Notes: generated by a model from the letters alone, not told the origin. A DNA stretch of 64,000 bases from an uncultured Cellvibrio sp. (GCA_946481095.1 CAMLML010000009.1:1-64000), one strand, 5' to 3'; counted from the first letter of the stretch, positions 1-8,385 are shown. Translations and numbers: made by a program.

Positions 1-1
1 A

Positions 2-295
2 GTTGCAAAAGAAGTCATCGTTGGATTGCTCATCGGAACAGGAAGAGCAAAAAAGGTTGAACCTGATGAAAGAGCAAAGGCGTGCCGTTTATACAAAGAA
101 GGCTACGAGGTTTACTTACAAGGCCGCGATTTATATTTATTTCTTGCTTCCGTGCCTAAACCTGATCTTTTTATAACAGACAACCTTGAGCCGTACATGG
201 CAGAGTTTAAAGTAGAGAACAATAAATCATTGAACGATTTAAATGGGAAAGTTATTTTTAAGAAAGAAAAAAGATGGTGGCAATTTTGGCTGTAG
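2..295 (+). CDS. Hypothetical protein, 5' end outside window
   Basis: The reading frame is open from the left edge (codon at 2-4) to the stop at 293-295. The only in-window start-like codon is TTG at 26, with no convincing ribosome binding site, so the gene probably begins upstream. About 97 residues are visible. They are charged, with a middle stretch rich in Tyr and Leu and a C-terminus ending KKEKRWWQFWL. I do not recognise the family. The stop codon overlaps the start of an attC-like site (295-349), as expected for an integron cassette gene. Function unknown. Confidence 0.55.
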   Translation, partial: VAKEVIVGLLIGTGRAKKVEPDERAKACRLYKEGYEVYLQGRDLYLFLASVPKPDLFITDNLEPYMAEFKVENNKSLNDLNGKVIFKKEKRWWQFWL

Positions 296-349
296 CCTAA
301 CTACGATGTTGGTGGACACATAAATGCGCCGCAAATTTTAACGTTGAAT
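295..349 (+). repeat. attC-like recombination site (candidate A)
   Basis: GCCTAAC at 295-301 matches the integron core consensus RYYYAAC. GTTGAAT at 343-349 matches the opposite core GTTRRRY. They are 55 bp apart, and the interior contains a weak GGTG/CGCC pairing. Both cores lie where cassette theory puts them: at the stop of one small gene and just before the next start at 361. The right half reads TTAACGTTGAAT, similar to TTAACGTTATTA at candidate B. No integrase is in the window, so this is a motif-level call. Confidence 0.42.
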
Positions 350-360
350 TCGGTACGAAT

Positions 361-954
361 ATGAATAATGACTTAGGAATGGAAATTGTAGAAATTCTAA
401 AAAATAAAGGTAAAGGAGAGACTGAAGCTGAAAACTCATCCCTTATGCTTCACCTCTTTGTCTTTGATATGCAGCGAGCTATTTTTGATCTGGTAAGTTT
501 AAAGCACTCTGGAGCCGCATCTGCATTACTTCGTGTTTTATTTGAAGCTCATATAAAAGCTGAATGGGTGCGAATTTGCGCAACTGAAGAGCAATTACAT
601 CAGTTTAAAAAAGACAATGTAAAATCTACTATAAATCCCAAAAAGGATATTACATTTGGAGAAATGGTGAGCCAACTAGAAGAAGCAAAACCGAACTTAG
701 ATGGCGCAATCTTGGAATTCAAGAAACATCACTGGAAAGGTCTAAATAGCTATACGCACGCGGGGGTTCTTCAGCTCATCCAGTTTTCTCAGGGCCAAGA
801 AAAAAAGGAAGATCTTTTGAACAACGCTATTGATTTTTCAAGCCGCTTTTCTATTGCGTCATTAGGCAGTGTCGGAAAAATTCTTAAAAGTGAAGAGATT
901 TTATCAAAGTACATAAATTTATCAGAAAAATATTTTGCAACAAAATCCATTTAA
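361..954 (+). CDS. Hypothetical protein, helical, DUF5677/DUF6988-like
   Basis: A 197-residue soluble protein with no signal peptide. Residues 25-75 form amphipathic helices containing ALLRVLFEAHIKAEW, and a later THAG motif lies near residue 137. This pattern of helices with a conserved Arg/Glu and a His-containing turn recalls HEPN-like families such as DUF5677 and DUF6988, but I cannot confirm membership. The ATG at 361 follows candidate attC A by 11 bp without a clear Shine-Dalgarno, as is common in cassette genes. The stop overlaps the next candidate site. Function unknown. Confidence 0.6.
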   Translation: MNNDLGMEIVEILKNKGKGETEAENSSLMLHLFVFDMQRAIFDLVSLKHSGAASALLRVLFEAHIKAEWVRICATEEQLHQFKKDNVKSTINPKKDITFGEMVSQLEEAKPNLDGAILEFKKHHWKGLNSYTHAGVLQLIQFSQGQEKKEDLLNNAIDFSSRFSIASLGSVGKILKSEEILSKYINLSEKYFATKSI

Positions 955-1083
955 CAAGGCAATGCGGCACCGTTGCACTTCGTGTGCTCGACAGCTTGTA
1001 CGTTGCCTTTTTGTGGTTTTGCCGCGCAAAAAAAATTTACAAAAAGATCAACTTACAAACTACGACTAAACTTAACGTTATTA
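949..1083 (+). repeat. attC-like site (candidate B)
   Basis: ATTTAAC at 949-955 matches RYYYAAC and overlaps the upstream stop codon. The right end reads TTAACGTTATTA (GTTATTA at 1077-1083), a near but imperfect GTTRRRY. The interior holds GGCAA/TTGCC pairing and a GCAC-loop-GTGC hairpin. It shares TTCGTGTGCT (979-988) with the next gap (1442-1451). Length of about 135 bp is within the attC range. Degenerate, so moderate to low confidence. Confidence 0.35.
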
Positions 1084-1102
1084 GACTAAACAAGGAGTAG
1101 TG

Positions 1103-1411
1103 ATGGAATTTCCAAATGATGCTGGTGGCGACGCACTTAGACATGTGGTGCAATCTGGCTTCGACTTTACCAAAGAGTCGGATGTCGATTTTAATATCTA
1201 TTTTGATCACAGGCCAGTTTCAGAAAGCGAATACAATTATATAAAAGGGCTTTATCCTGGCTGTAAGTTTTATGAGCCTGAGGGTTACTCCTGCTTTCAA
1301 ATGCGTGGCTTGGTAACTTACAAGTTTGTAACATCGATACAAAAAATGGTTACTGATGAAGTTAGAAGAGTTGGCGGGACTTGTGAGTCTTGGGGTGTAT
1401 TACAAAGCTAA
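1103..1411 (+). CDS. RraB-like protein (RNase E inhibitor fold)
   Basis: A 102-residue protein starting at ATG 1103, five bases after AAGGAG; a GTG at 1100 is too close to the Shine-Dalgarno. It shows the RraB-family plan: N-terminal ALRHVVQSGFDFTK, then a DVDFNIYFD strand, and a C-terminal GGTCESWGVLQS ending. RraB binds RNase E and dampens degradosome activity in E. coli, but most family members are uncharacterised and this one is shorter than classical RraB. It lies between two attC-like gaps among unrelated small genes, so a housekeeping role is not implied. Family call from motif similarity only. Confidence 0.6.
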   Translation: MEFPNDAGGDALRHVVQSGFDFTKESDVDFNIYFDHRPVSESEYNYIKGLYPGCKFYEPEGYSCFQMRGLVTYKFVTSIQKMVTDEVRRVGGTCESWGVLQS

Positions 1412-1470
1412 ACAATGTATCACAAAGCGTAGACCACACGTTTCGTGTGCTAGCTTAAAAAAGAGAGTGC
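1408..1470 (+). repeat. Degenerate attC-like gap (candidate C)
   Basis: The gap after the RraB-like gene contains a perfect hairpin CACACG-TTT-CGTGTG (1435-1449). It also contains TTCGTGTGCT followed by AGCTT, shared with candidate B. I see no good RYYYAAC or GTTRRRY cores, so if it is an attC it is eroded. Confidence 0.22.
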
Positions 1471-1476
1471 GCAGGA

Positions 1477-1863
1477 ATGCATATTTATATAAGCGAAAAC
1501 GAAACAACAATTGAAGGCAGTGTCTCTGAATTAAGAAATATCGCGAAGTACGTTAAAGGCGCCAAGACAGGAAGTATAAAGCTCTACGAACTTTCTCAGC
1601 TTGCAACAGCTGAACCTTATAGTGCTTTACTTGAAGAACTGGTTCTCAATTGTAACGGGTCAAAGATTAAAGGAACCCTAGAAGGTAAGTCACTAAAAAT
1701 TGAGTTTTCCGAAGAAACTGCTGATGTAATGGCCAGTTATTTCGAATTTGAAGAAGAATTTATTCATGGTTACCATTACCATTTCGATCAATATGGCAAC
1801 GAAAACTATTTTGAAGCAAGTTCAATTGACATGATTGTGCAAGTATCACACAAAAAATCATAA
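1477..1863 (+). CDS. Hypothetical protein, possible immunity-type (Imm32-like)
   Basis: A 128-residue acidic soluble protein with ATG at 1477 preceded by GCAGGA. The C-terminus has a His/Tyr-rich segment (GYHYHFDQYGNENYF) followed by a short hydrophobic strand SSIDMIVQV. This arrangement resembles small immunity-like proteins such as Imm32, but the similarity is only by eye. No toxin gene is visible next door. It lies in the cassette-like run and is followed by TAACAAAAAGACC, typical of the start of an attC site. Confidence 0.55.
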   Translation: MHIYISENETTIEGSVSELRNIAKYVKGAKTGSIKLYELSQLATAEPYSALLEELVLNCNGSKIKGTLEGKSLKIEFSEETADVMASYFEFEEEFIHGYHYHFDQYGNENYFEASSIDMIVQVSHKKS

Positions 1864-1948
1864 CAAAAAGACCAATCACCTGCTTTCGCTGCACTGGACG
1901 CCAGGTAACACGAAAGCGTAACAGAAAAGTCACCACCAATAGTTATGC
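1860..1948 (+). repeat. attC-like site (candidate D)
   Basis: The region begins TAACAAAAAGACC at the stop codon of the upstream gene. It has a TTCGCTGCACTGGACG interior like many chromosomal attC sites and ends with GTTATGC (1942-1948). The terminal cores deviate from consensus, so the call rests on position and general shape. Confidence 0.27.
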
Positions 1949-1961
1949 CGGATGGAAAGAA

Positions 1962-2444
1962 GTGCTCAATTTTATAGATGCCGAAACAAAACACACCGAT
2001 CTTCTTCGAGATATTTTAATCGTATCGAAGGGCTATTGGGGTTATTCTCAAAAACAACTTGAGGAATGGAAATCCAATTTAAAGTTTGAAGAAGAATATA
2101 TTACTCGCAAGACAGTTAAACTTATTCTTAAAGAAAAGGAAGTGATTGGATTCTTTGCCATAGTGAAAGGCGATAGTGATGAGCTTGATCACCTTTGGTT
2201 ATTGCCAAAAGCCATAGGCAAAGGTTTTGGCAACATGGCATTTGAGCAGATTCTTTCCGAGTGTAATACATTAAATATATCCAGCTTCTACATCATATCT
2301 GACCCGAATGCTGAAGGATTTTATTTAAAGAAAGGAGCATTGAAAGTCGGGGAAGTTTATAGTGAACCCCAGAAAAGAATGCTGCCTAAATTAAAATTTA
2401 CGGTGGTACCCAATATGCCCAAGGGAAAAATAAATGAACTATGA
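1962..2444 (+). CDS. GNAT family N-acetyltransferase
   Basis: A 160-residue protein starting with GTG 1962, preceded by GGAAAG. The GNAT core is visible: strand beta4 LDHLWLLPKAIG, then the acetyl-CoA pyrophosphate loop GKGFGNMAFEQIL (about residues 85-105), and a late segment AEGFYLKKGALKVGE typical of the beta6-beta7 end of GNAT proteins. It probably acetylates a small molecule or protein amine; the substrate cannot be told. It overlaps the next gene by 11 bp, and that gene is also a GNAT, so the two are probably co-translated. GNATs are among the commonest integron cassette products. Confidence 0.8.
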   Translation: MLNFIDAETKHTDLLRDILIVSKGYWGYSQKQLEEWKSNLKFEEEYITRKTVKLILKEKEVIGFFAIVKGDSDELDHLWLLPKAIGKGFGNMAFEQILSECNTLNISSFYIISDPNAEGFYLKKGALKVGEVYSEPQKRMLPKLKFTVVPNMPKGKINEL

Positions 2445-2844
2445 AGTCCGTAATGAAATTCCAACTGTAAATGATTATATCGAAATACGACTTCAGGCAG
2501 GTTTATCCAGAAAATCTGTAGAGGCAGCAACAATAGGATTGAAAAATAGCATTTATGGTGTTGTGGTTTATTACAATAACATTCCAATTGGTATTGGTAG
2601 AATTATCGGCGATGGTGGCTGCTTCTTTGAAATAACCGATATGGCAGTTTTGCCGGAACATCAGCATAAAGGTGTTGGTACGTTAATTATGAATTCGCTA
2701 GTCGCTTGGTTAAAGGAAAATGCGCCGACCACAGCCTACGTTAGTTTAATGGCTGACCATGGAACACCGGAGTTTTATGCAAAATTTGGTTTTACAAAAG
2801 CAGAATTACCGAAATCTTCCGGCATGTATATGCGAATTTTGTAA
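2434..2844 (+). CDS. GNAT family N-acetyltransferase
   Basis: A 136-residue GNAT with ATG at 2434 inside the end of the preceding GNAT gene. Motif A is clear: ITDMAVLPEHQHKGVGTLIM (about residues 68-87) contains the Q-x-x-G-x-G/A acetyl-CoA loop as QHKGVG. The C-terminal FYAKFGFTKAE is the usual GNAT ending. Small single-domain members of this group acetylate amines, but no substrate can be inferred. Two overlapping acetyltransferases from different subfamilies suggest a bicistronic cassette or an accreted pair. Confidence 0.85.
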   Translation: MNYEVRNEIPTVNDYIEIRLQAGLSRKSVEAATIGLKNSIYGVVVYYNNIPIGIGRIIGDGGCFFEITDMAVLPEHQHKGVGTLIMNSLVAWLKENAPTTAYVSLMADHGTPEFYAKFGFTKAELPKSSGMYMRIL

Positions 2845-2977
2845 ATGCATATTTATATAACTTTGTAAGATTAATTAAACTTGCTCCTCTTGGATTGTGC
2901 TCTATTTTACTTTATGCCAATTTAACAGCAGTGCTAAGTTTGTTGGTGTTCATTCATTCGTTAACTGAAAAGAGATC

Positions 2978-3796
2978 ATGAGACATTTTTATCAAATTTT
3001 AATTTTCGCCTTTCTTCCTGTATTTCTAGCATCATGTAGTTACGAGGAAATGGGTGAGAATCTCATCCCAAAGCAAGAGTCTGATTTTGCAAAGGAATAC
3101 TTATCAAAGTTAAGAGCGAAAGACTTTGAATATGTAAAAAGTATGTTGAGCGCTGAACTGGCGCCCCAAGCTAATGATGAGCTCTTATATAAAATGGCAG
3201 CCTATTTTAGGCCGGGTGATCCAATCTCGGTTAAAGTCATAGGGTCTCAAATAAATGTGTCTGGTGATCAATGGCAAGGTAATTTTACTTTTGAGTACGA
3301 ATTTGAATCAGGCTGGAATGTAGCTAATGCAGCAATCCGAAAAGTAGATCGGGGATATGAGGTGATTGGCCTAAATGTTTACCAAACCGAAGCATCACAG
3401 AAAGAGATAAATGCGTTTAAATTATTTTCAAAAAGTCCGTTGCAATACATAGTTTTGTTTTTTGCTATTGTAGTTCCTACATTTATTCTATTTACTCTAG
3501 TTGTATGCATAAGAACTCCAATACAGCAAAAAAAATGGTTATGGGCTATTTTTGTTTTATTAGGTGTAGGAGGTATAAAAATTAACTGGACAAATGGAGT
3601 GTACGCAATACAAGTTCTAAGCATTCAGCTCTTCGGTGCTTCTGCGACTGCAGCTAGCCCCAACGCCCCATGGGTTCTATCAGCTTCCATACCATTGGGT
3701 GCAATTATTTTCTGGTTTAGACGTAGAAAACTAATTTTAGAATCTATCGAAGCTAATAAGTTAATGCCACCAATCACTAAAGAGTCGGTTGATTAA
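2978..3796 (+). CDS. Membrane-anchored lipoprotein of unknown function
   Basis: A 272-residue protein. The N-terminus is a lipoprotein signal ending in the lipobox LASC (Cys about residue 20). A soluble domain of about 120 residues follows, with the general look of a DUF4878/NTF2-like fold (FAKEYLSKLRAKDFEYVKSM). Then come two or three hydrophobic segments (about 155-180, 188-205, 228-246) and a basic tail RRRKL. Combining a lipid anchor with C-terminal membrane helices is uncommon. The family is not recognised with certainty. It lies at the right part of the cassette-like region, with no operon partner. Confidence 0.55.
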   Translation: MRHFYQILIFAFLPVFLASCSYEEMGENLIPKQESDFAKEYLSKLRAKDFEYVKSMLSAELAPQANDELLYKMAAYFRPGDPISVKVIGSQINVSGDQWQGNFTFEYEFESGWNVANAAIRKVDRGYEVIGLNVYQTEASQKEINAFKLFSKSPLQYIVLFFAIVVPTFILFTLVVCIRTPIQQKKWLWAIFVLLGVGGIKINWTNGVYAIQVLSIQLFGASATAASPNAPWVLSASIPLGAIIFWFRRRKLILESIEANKLMPPITKESVD

Positions 3797-3871
3797 AGAT
3801 TAAGGTATTAGCCCGAAATTTTTGAATCAACTGGATAGCGTTTAAGTTGCATTTCTGACAAGGGGAATTTA

Positions 3872-4168
3872 GTGAGTAATCAAGTAAGGAAATTAAGTGA
3901 AATCAAAACTAATCGTGGAGGCGCCGGGATTAATATACTACTGTTAATCACATTTTTGCCTATCATTATCACATGTGTGGCCGGCGCATTAAGTTTTCTA
4001 CTGGGATGTCAATCGGGCATGGAAGGAACCGTGAGTAATTGCTATTTCGAATCAGCTGACTCCATTATCAGTAATATGATACCTGTAATCTGGCTCAGTA
4101 TATTCACGGTACCCGCTGGAATTGGAATTTTAATACTTATTAGCATTGTTTCTCTATTTAAAAAATAA
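3872..4168 (+). CDS. Small two-helix membrane protein
   Basis: A 98-residue protein with GTG start at 3872 after AGGGGA. Two strong transmembrane segments are visible (about residues 20-45 and 70-95). They are separated by a loop with two Cys residues (GCQSGMEGTVSNC), which may form a disulfide if periplasmic. The N-terminus is basic and cytoplasmic by the positive-inside rule. No family recognised. It is the last plus-strand gene before the exopolysaccharide operon, which is convergent with it. Confidence 0.5.
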   Translation: MSNQVRKLSEIKTNRGGAGINILLLITFLPIIITCVAGALSFLLGCQSGMEGTVSNCYFESADSIISNMIPVIWLSIFTVPAGIGILILISIVSLFKK

Positions 4169-4248
4169 AACCAAGTATTTGGTAAATTAAAAGCAAAATT
4201 ACCGAGCCTAGATGCAAACTAAACATTGAATAGTATTGCTCACTGCTA

Positions 4249-5526
4249 TTAGGTTTTATGTAATGTAGATTCTATAGAATTCTCCGAATGGCTAGTCTTA
4301 TTTTCATTTGCAGCATTCATTTTCCCAAACACCAAAAACTGCAAACCCATGCAAAGAATAACAAAATTAACGTAAGTGGCCAGATAGAGAATGGACATTA
4401 AACCCAAAAGTGAAACTGTCATTTGTAGCGGTGATTTAAAACTCCAGCAACGGTAGGTTTGCCAGATGAGCATGAAGGTTAGAATGCCGAGGTAAACGTA
4501 TCCCGACAGGCCATAACGAAAATAAAATAAGGCCCATGCGAAATGAGCGAAGCCGTAATCTTTGATAACGCGAAATGTGTAACGCACGTCATACAATGCA
4601 CCGTGCCCCAAACCTATCCAGCGAGCGCTGGTTCCACCTTGGGCAACTTTTTCCTGAATGCTGACCCATTCACTCATACGTTCGCCTACTGAGCCCGTTC
4701 TACTTTCTGATGATACTTGGGCCAAATCGGTAAAACGTTGTTTGGTTTTGGAATCGTCCGGAAGAAAATTCCACAATGCGAATCCGAGTAATGTCATCGC
4801 CATAAAAAATAATATTGCGCGGGCAGGGTTGAATACACTGTATTTCAAAAACAGAATCAATCCGGAGAACATGAAAAATGCCAGTGTTGTTCGATTAAAA
4901 TCATCGGCAGAAAAACCGGCAACGATAAAAAAACAGATGACATGAAACAGATTTAATCGGTAACCTGTTAGTAATGCAGCAATGAATAGCGCATAGTAAA
5001 TACCGGAAATAACACCCGAGATAGCGGATGTTGAAGGTAAGCCGGATGATTTTGCAAGATAGCCGAAACAACAAATCAGCAGTGACATCCAGGAACAGAA
5101 GCGGATTAAAAATCCGAAATTCACAGGCAATTTGGATTCGACCGGCGATTGCATGCGCAAACTATTCATCGCCATCAACAACAACGGTACTGAATCATTA
5201 AAAATTTCAAACGGTGCATTGTGATTGTATAGCCCTACAAAGGTTCCTTGTATGACCATGACAAAAACAACCAGCATGAAATAAAACACCGGGTTTCCCC
5301 AAAAACGTATAGCCATCACTTTTCTAAAATTAACGGCATAATCCATTAACAACAATGCATACAAAAATATTTGTTTTAATGGCGTCAGGGAAAACCACCA
5401 TTGCCCGAGCATGAGTTCAAAAATAATTTTGACGATTAATTCAGACAGAAAACAATAAATAACAATGCGCTCGAAGAAAGAGCGACGAAACAGGCTATCC
5501 AGATTGTTGGCAAAAAAACCTGTCAT
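4249..5526 (-). CDS. O-antigen ligase/Wzy-like polysaccharide polymerase
   Basis: A 425-residue polytopic membrane protein with about ten to twelve hydrophobic helices. A large hydrophilic loop (about residues 260-320, with ARWIGLGHG in it) sits between later helices, the layout of the O-antigen ligase/Wzy (PF04932) superfamily. It is the last gene of the operon; its ATG shares a base with the stop of the upstream glycosyltransferase. In Wzx/Wzy-dependent pathways this protein joins lipid-linked repeat units in the periplasm. Polymerase is preferred over ligase because Wza-, Wzz- and Wzx-like partners are in the same operon, but sequence alone cannot separate the two. Confidence 0.7.
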   Translation of the reverse strand: MTGFFANNLDSLFRRSFFERIVIYCFLSELIVKIIFELMLGQWWFSLTPLKQIFLYALLLMDYAVNFRKVMAIRFWGNPVFYFMLVVFVMVIQGTFVGLYNHNAPFEIFNDSVPLLLMAMNSLRMQSPVESKLPVNFGFLIRFCSWMSLLICCFGYLAKSSGLPSTSAISGVISGIYYALFIAALLTGYRLNLFHVICFFIVAGFSADDFNRTTLAFFMFSGLILFLKYSVFNPARAILFFMAMTLLGFALWNFLPDDSKTKQRFTDLAQVSSESRTGSVGERMSEWVSIQEKVAQGGTSARWIGLGHGALYDVRYTFRVIKDYGFAHFAWALFYFRYGLSGYVYLGILTFMLIWQTYRCWSFKSPLQMTVSLLGLMSILYLATYVNFVILCMGLQFLVFGKMNAANENKTSHSENSIESTLHKT

Positions 5527-6692
5527 CAGGAACTCTGTATACTGTGCAGTGCCAATATGCTGCGAAATTTATCAAGCATTGCCTGGGTTGAAAAAAGTTC
5601 TTTACTGCGAAGATAACCGTTAGTAGCCAATTCTTTGGCCCAGACCGGATTTTCGATGTAACGGTTAATCGCGGTGGCCAATGCATCTGCATCTTTCATT
5701 GGCGTTAATTGGCCCGTTACTTTATCCATCACAATTTCCTGTGCGCCGCCACCATCACTGGCAATCACCGGTTTATGCGCCGCCATACCTTCAACAATCA
5801 CCAGACCAAAAGGTTCAGGGGCAGTGGAGCAATGAACTACTATGTCACAAACCGCCATCCATTCAGGCACCTGATCAGAATGGCCGGTGAAAGTCACATT
5901 CGATTCGATTTGCAATCGACGCGTTAATTCCTGCAAATAGTGTTGATAATTTTCTTCTCCAAAAAACGCTTCGCCCACGATCAAACCGTGCACATTGGGA
6001 ATTTTACTGATGGCTTCCAGAAAAATTTCCTGACCCTTCCAGGGTGTGATACGACCAAAAAGCCCAACAACAATTTTCTTTTGTGCCTGCAGCTTTTCTT
6101 TTAATTCGGTGATTTTTTGCTGATTGCGAATTCGCTTTTCAATAAAGCCGAAATCAGTTCCGGGATAAATAATTTCAAGATTGCGGTTAACACCACCGGC
6201 TTTAAGCCATGCATCGTAAGATGCCTGACTGTTGAGTATCAGATGATTGGCAGAAAATTTGGCCAGTCTGGTTAAAATAGAAATTAATGAAGGGCTGAAA
6301 TGATCTGGAGAAAGTAAATCATTCATAAACCAGATGATCGGTTTGCGATGAAAAGGTTTTAACAAAGACAGCAGTACAAACGCTTTTTGCGACATACACA
6401 CATACGCCGTGTAACCGCGAGTCGCGGAATAGAGTTTTCGCAAAAAACCAAATGATTCAAACAAAAGCGGAAATGCCTTGGCAAGCGCTTGTTCACGCTT
6501 GAAACCTGCCAATGAAGCAGGCAAGGGCAGCAATTTATGGGCAATATTTTTTTGCGCCAAATGTGCTGGCAAACTACCGTCCTGAAAATGCAGAACTTCC
6601 GCCTTATCACCAAGATCAGCGCACAGATCCATCATTTTAAATTCCGCGCCACCGGGATCACCTACATGAGTTAAAAATAATATTTTCGACAT
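5526..6692 (-). CDS. Glycosyltransferase family 4
   Basis: A GT-B glycosyltransferase of 388 residues. I place the start at ATG 6692 (MSKILFLTHVGDPGGAE), about eight bases after GGAT; the longer open frame would overlap the upstream gene and adds an unlikely Cys-rich leader. The N-terminal GDPGGAEFK is an acceptor-side glycine loop. The C-terminal half has GLFGRITPWKGQEIF and the donor-binding EX7E motif in PEPFGLVIVEGMAAHKPV. It should add a sugar to the lipid-linked repeat unit on the cytoplasmic face. Sugar identity unknown. Confidence 0.85.
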   Translation of the reverse strand: MSKILFLTHVGDPGGAEFKMMDLCADLGDKAEVLHFQDGSLPAHLAQKNIAHKLLPLPASLAGFKREQALAKAFPLLFESFGFLRKLYSATRGYTAYVCMSQKAFVLLSLLKPFHRKPIIWFMNDLLSPDHFSPSLISILTRLAKFSANHLILNSQASYDAWLKAGGVNRNLEIIYPGTDFGFIEKRIRNQQKITELKEKLQAQKKIVVGLFGRITPWKGQEIFLEAISKIPNVHGLIVGEAFFGEENYQHYLQELTRRLQIESNVTFTGHSDQVPEWMAVCDIVVHCSTAPEPFGLVIVEGMAAHKPVIASDGGGAQEIVMDKVTGQLTPMKDADALATAINRYIENPVWAKELATNGYLRSKELFSTQAMLDKFRSILALHSIQSS

Positions 6693-6730
6693 AATCATTG
6701 ATCCAAGACAGACAAAGAATAAACCGCATT

Positions 6731-8383
6731 TTATGCAGCAACACGTCGGCTTAAATAAAGCGCATCCAATTTTGATAAAGGCAAACTTCTCCAATCCGCT
6801 GGCAGCGCATCATGTAATGCTGCTTCCATTTCAATAGCAAGGGTTACATATGACAAGGAATCTACTTCCAATGAATCGAATGAATCTTCTTCGCCAATAT
6901 CAGGAAAGGACAATACCGTGCGATAAAGATCACTGATGGATAACCACTGACGATCATTTAATTCCAGGAGATCAGATACTTTTCGGGTAAATCGGGTAAA
7001 CCAATGAACATCGGCTTGCGGCTTGTTCATATCAGCCAGCATTTTTTTGTAATCGTATTTACCGCTCGGCAACAAGGGAATTTGCGGATAAATACTTAGC
7101 CTGAAACATATTTCCGGCAGATGATATCGCTGCACCAATTGCGTGATTAATCCTGATGTATTGGTCGCATCTTCCTGCGACAACACAATTAAAATTCGCT
7201 GATCATTTCCAGTCACTGCGACATTGGCATAATAGCGTTTTAAATCTGTCTGGATTTGATCAAGGTTAATTCTCAAACCAAACATTTTTACAAAACGACT
7301 TGTCCTGCCTACTATATAAAACAATCCATCCGCATTTCTGCACGCAATATCACCCGTGTATAAACAATCCGGTGTTTCATCGCTTGCCAATTGTTCCGGT
7401 GATGATGCATAGCCCATCATGACATTGGGACCACGATAAGCCAGCTCGCCGTTTTTATCGATTTCGGTTATGGGATTTTTATTTTCATCGACCAGGAACA
7501 GCTCTCCACCAGGAATAGCTTTACCGATAGACTCCGGATAAATTTCGGCAAATTCAGCAGGCAAATAAGAAATGCGTGGCGCGGCTTCCGTCTGCCCATA
7601 CATCACGATAAATCGTTTGTTTGCAAGCGCACAACGTTTTGCGTAATCGACAACCAGATGTGATACCAGTTTTCCGCCTGCTTGTGTCATATAGCGCAAT
7701 TGCGGATATTCGGTGATATCAAACTTCAATCGCAATAATGATTCAAATGTATAAGGGACTCCTGCAAAACTGGTTGCCTGATATTGTTTTATTTGTTGTA
7801 GAAATTCCGGCTCGGTAATACTGCGCGAGGTGAGTATCAATGCAGCACCCACAATTAAATGTGAATGAATAACAGACAAGCCGTAAGAATAAAAAGGTTT
7901 TAAATGCGCATATGCACGCTCGTTGGCATCCAGTAATAAATATTCAGCAATGGATTCGGCATTGGATTGAATATTATTTGCTGAGAGTTTTACAAATTTA
8001 GGGGTTCCTGTAGAACCGGATGTTGATAGTAACAACAATAAATCCGGATGCAGATCGCAAGGATGTTGATTGATCCATTTAATTTCCTGATTGGCTTTAA
8101 TCAAAAAATTCGGTTTGTAAGTATCAATCAAGGCTTGTGTTTTTTCGTCCTCCAATGTTTCCAGCAAATAGACAACATATTGCAAACGTAGACAAGCCAG
8201 ATAAGTGACTAATCCCGGAATACTATTGGTTGCTTCGATAAAAACCAATTGCCTTGTCGATGCAAATTGTTTGCACCTTTGTTGAATAGCATTTTCCAGA
8301 TCGCGGTAACTGATAGATATACCGCTTTCTGCATCTATGAGCGCCGGTTTATCGCCAAATTTATCCAATTGCTGAAAGAACAT
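6731..8383 (-). CDS. AMP-dependent adenylation protein with C-terminal carrier domain
   Basis: A 550-residue ANL-superfamily enzyme. The ATP loop STSGSTGTPK lies at about residues 119-128, YGQTEA is the aromatic/TE motif, YTGDIA is the D-containing ATP ribose motif, and LPSGKYDYKK carries the A10 lysine. After about residue 465 comes an acyl-carrier-like segment with a candidate phosphopantetheine serine in EVDSLSYV. The protein should activate a carboxylic or amino acid as the adenylate and load it on its own carrier domain. It lies between two acyltransferase-3 genes and a glycosyltransferase, so it probably supplies an acyl or aminoacyl decoration for the exopolysaccharide. Substrate unknown. 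Confidence 0.75.
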   Translation of the reverse strand: MFFQQLDKFGDKPALIDAESGISISYRDLENAIQQRCKQFASTRQLVFIEATNSIPGLVTYLACLRLQYVVYLLETLEDEKTQALIDTYKPNFLIKANQEIKWINQHPCDLHPDLLLLLSTSGSTGTPKFVKLSANNIQSNAESIAEYLLLDANERAYAHLKPFYSYGLSVIHSHLIVGAALILTSRSITEPEFLQQIKQYQATSFAGVPYTFESLLRLKFDITEYPQLRYMTQAGGKLVSHLVVDYAKRCALANKRFIVMYGQTEAAPRISYLPAEFAEIYPESIGKAIPGGELFLVDENKNPITEIDKNGELAYRGPNVMMGYASSPEQLASDETPDCLYTGDIACRNADGLFYIVGRTSRFVKMFGLRINLDQIQTDLKRYYANVAVTGNDQRILIVLSQEDATNTSGLITQLVQRYHLPEICFRLSIYPQIPLLPSGKYDYKKMLADMNKPQADVHWFTRFTRKVSDLLELNDRQWLSISDLYRTVLSFPDIGEEDSFDSLEVDSLSYVTLAIEMEAALHDALPADWRSLPLSKLDALYLSRRVAA

Positions 8384-8385
8384 TA

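Noticed and set aside
2928..2967. ATTTAAC ... GTTAACT as another attC site before the lipoprotein gene
   Set aside because: Only about 45 bp apart, one core mismatched, and no internal pairing. Too weak to list as a site.
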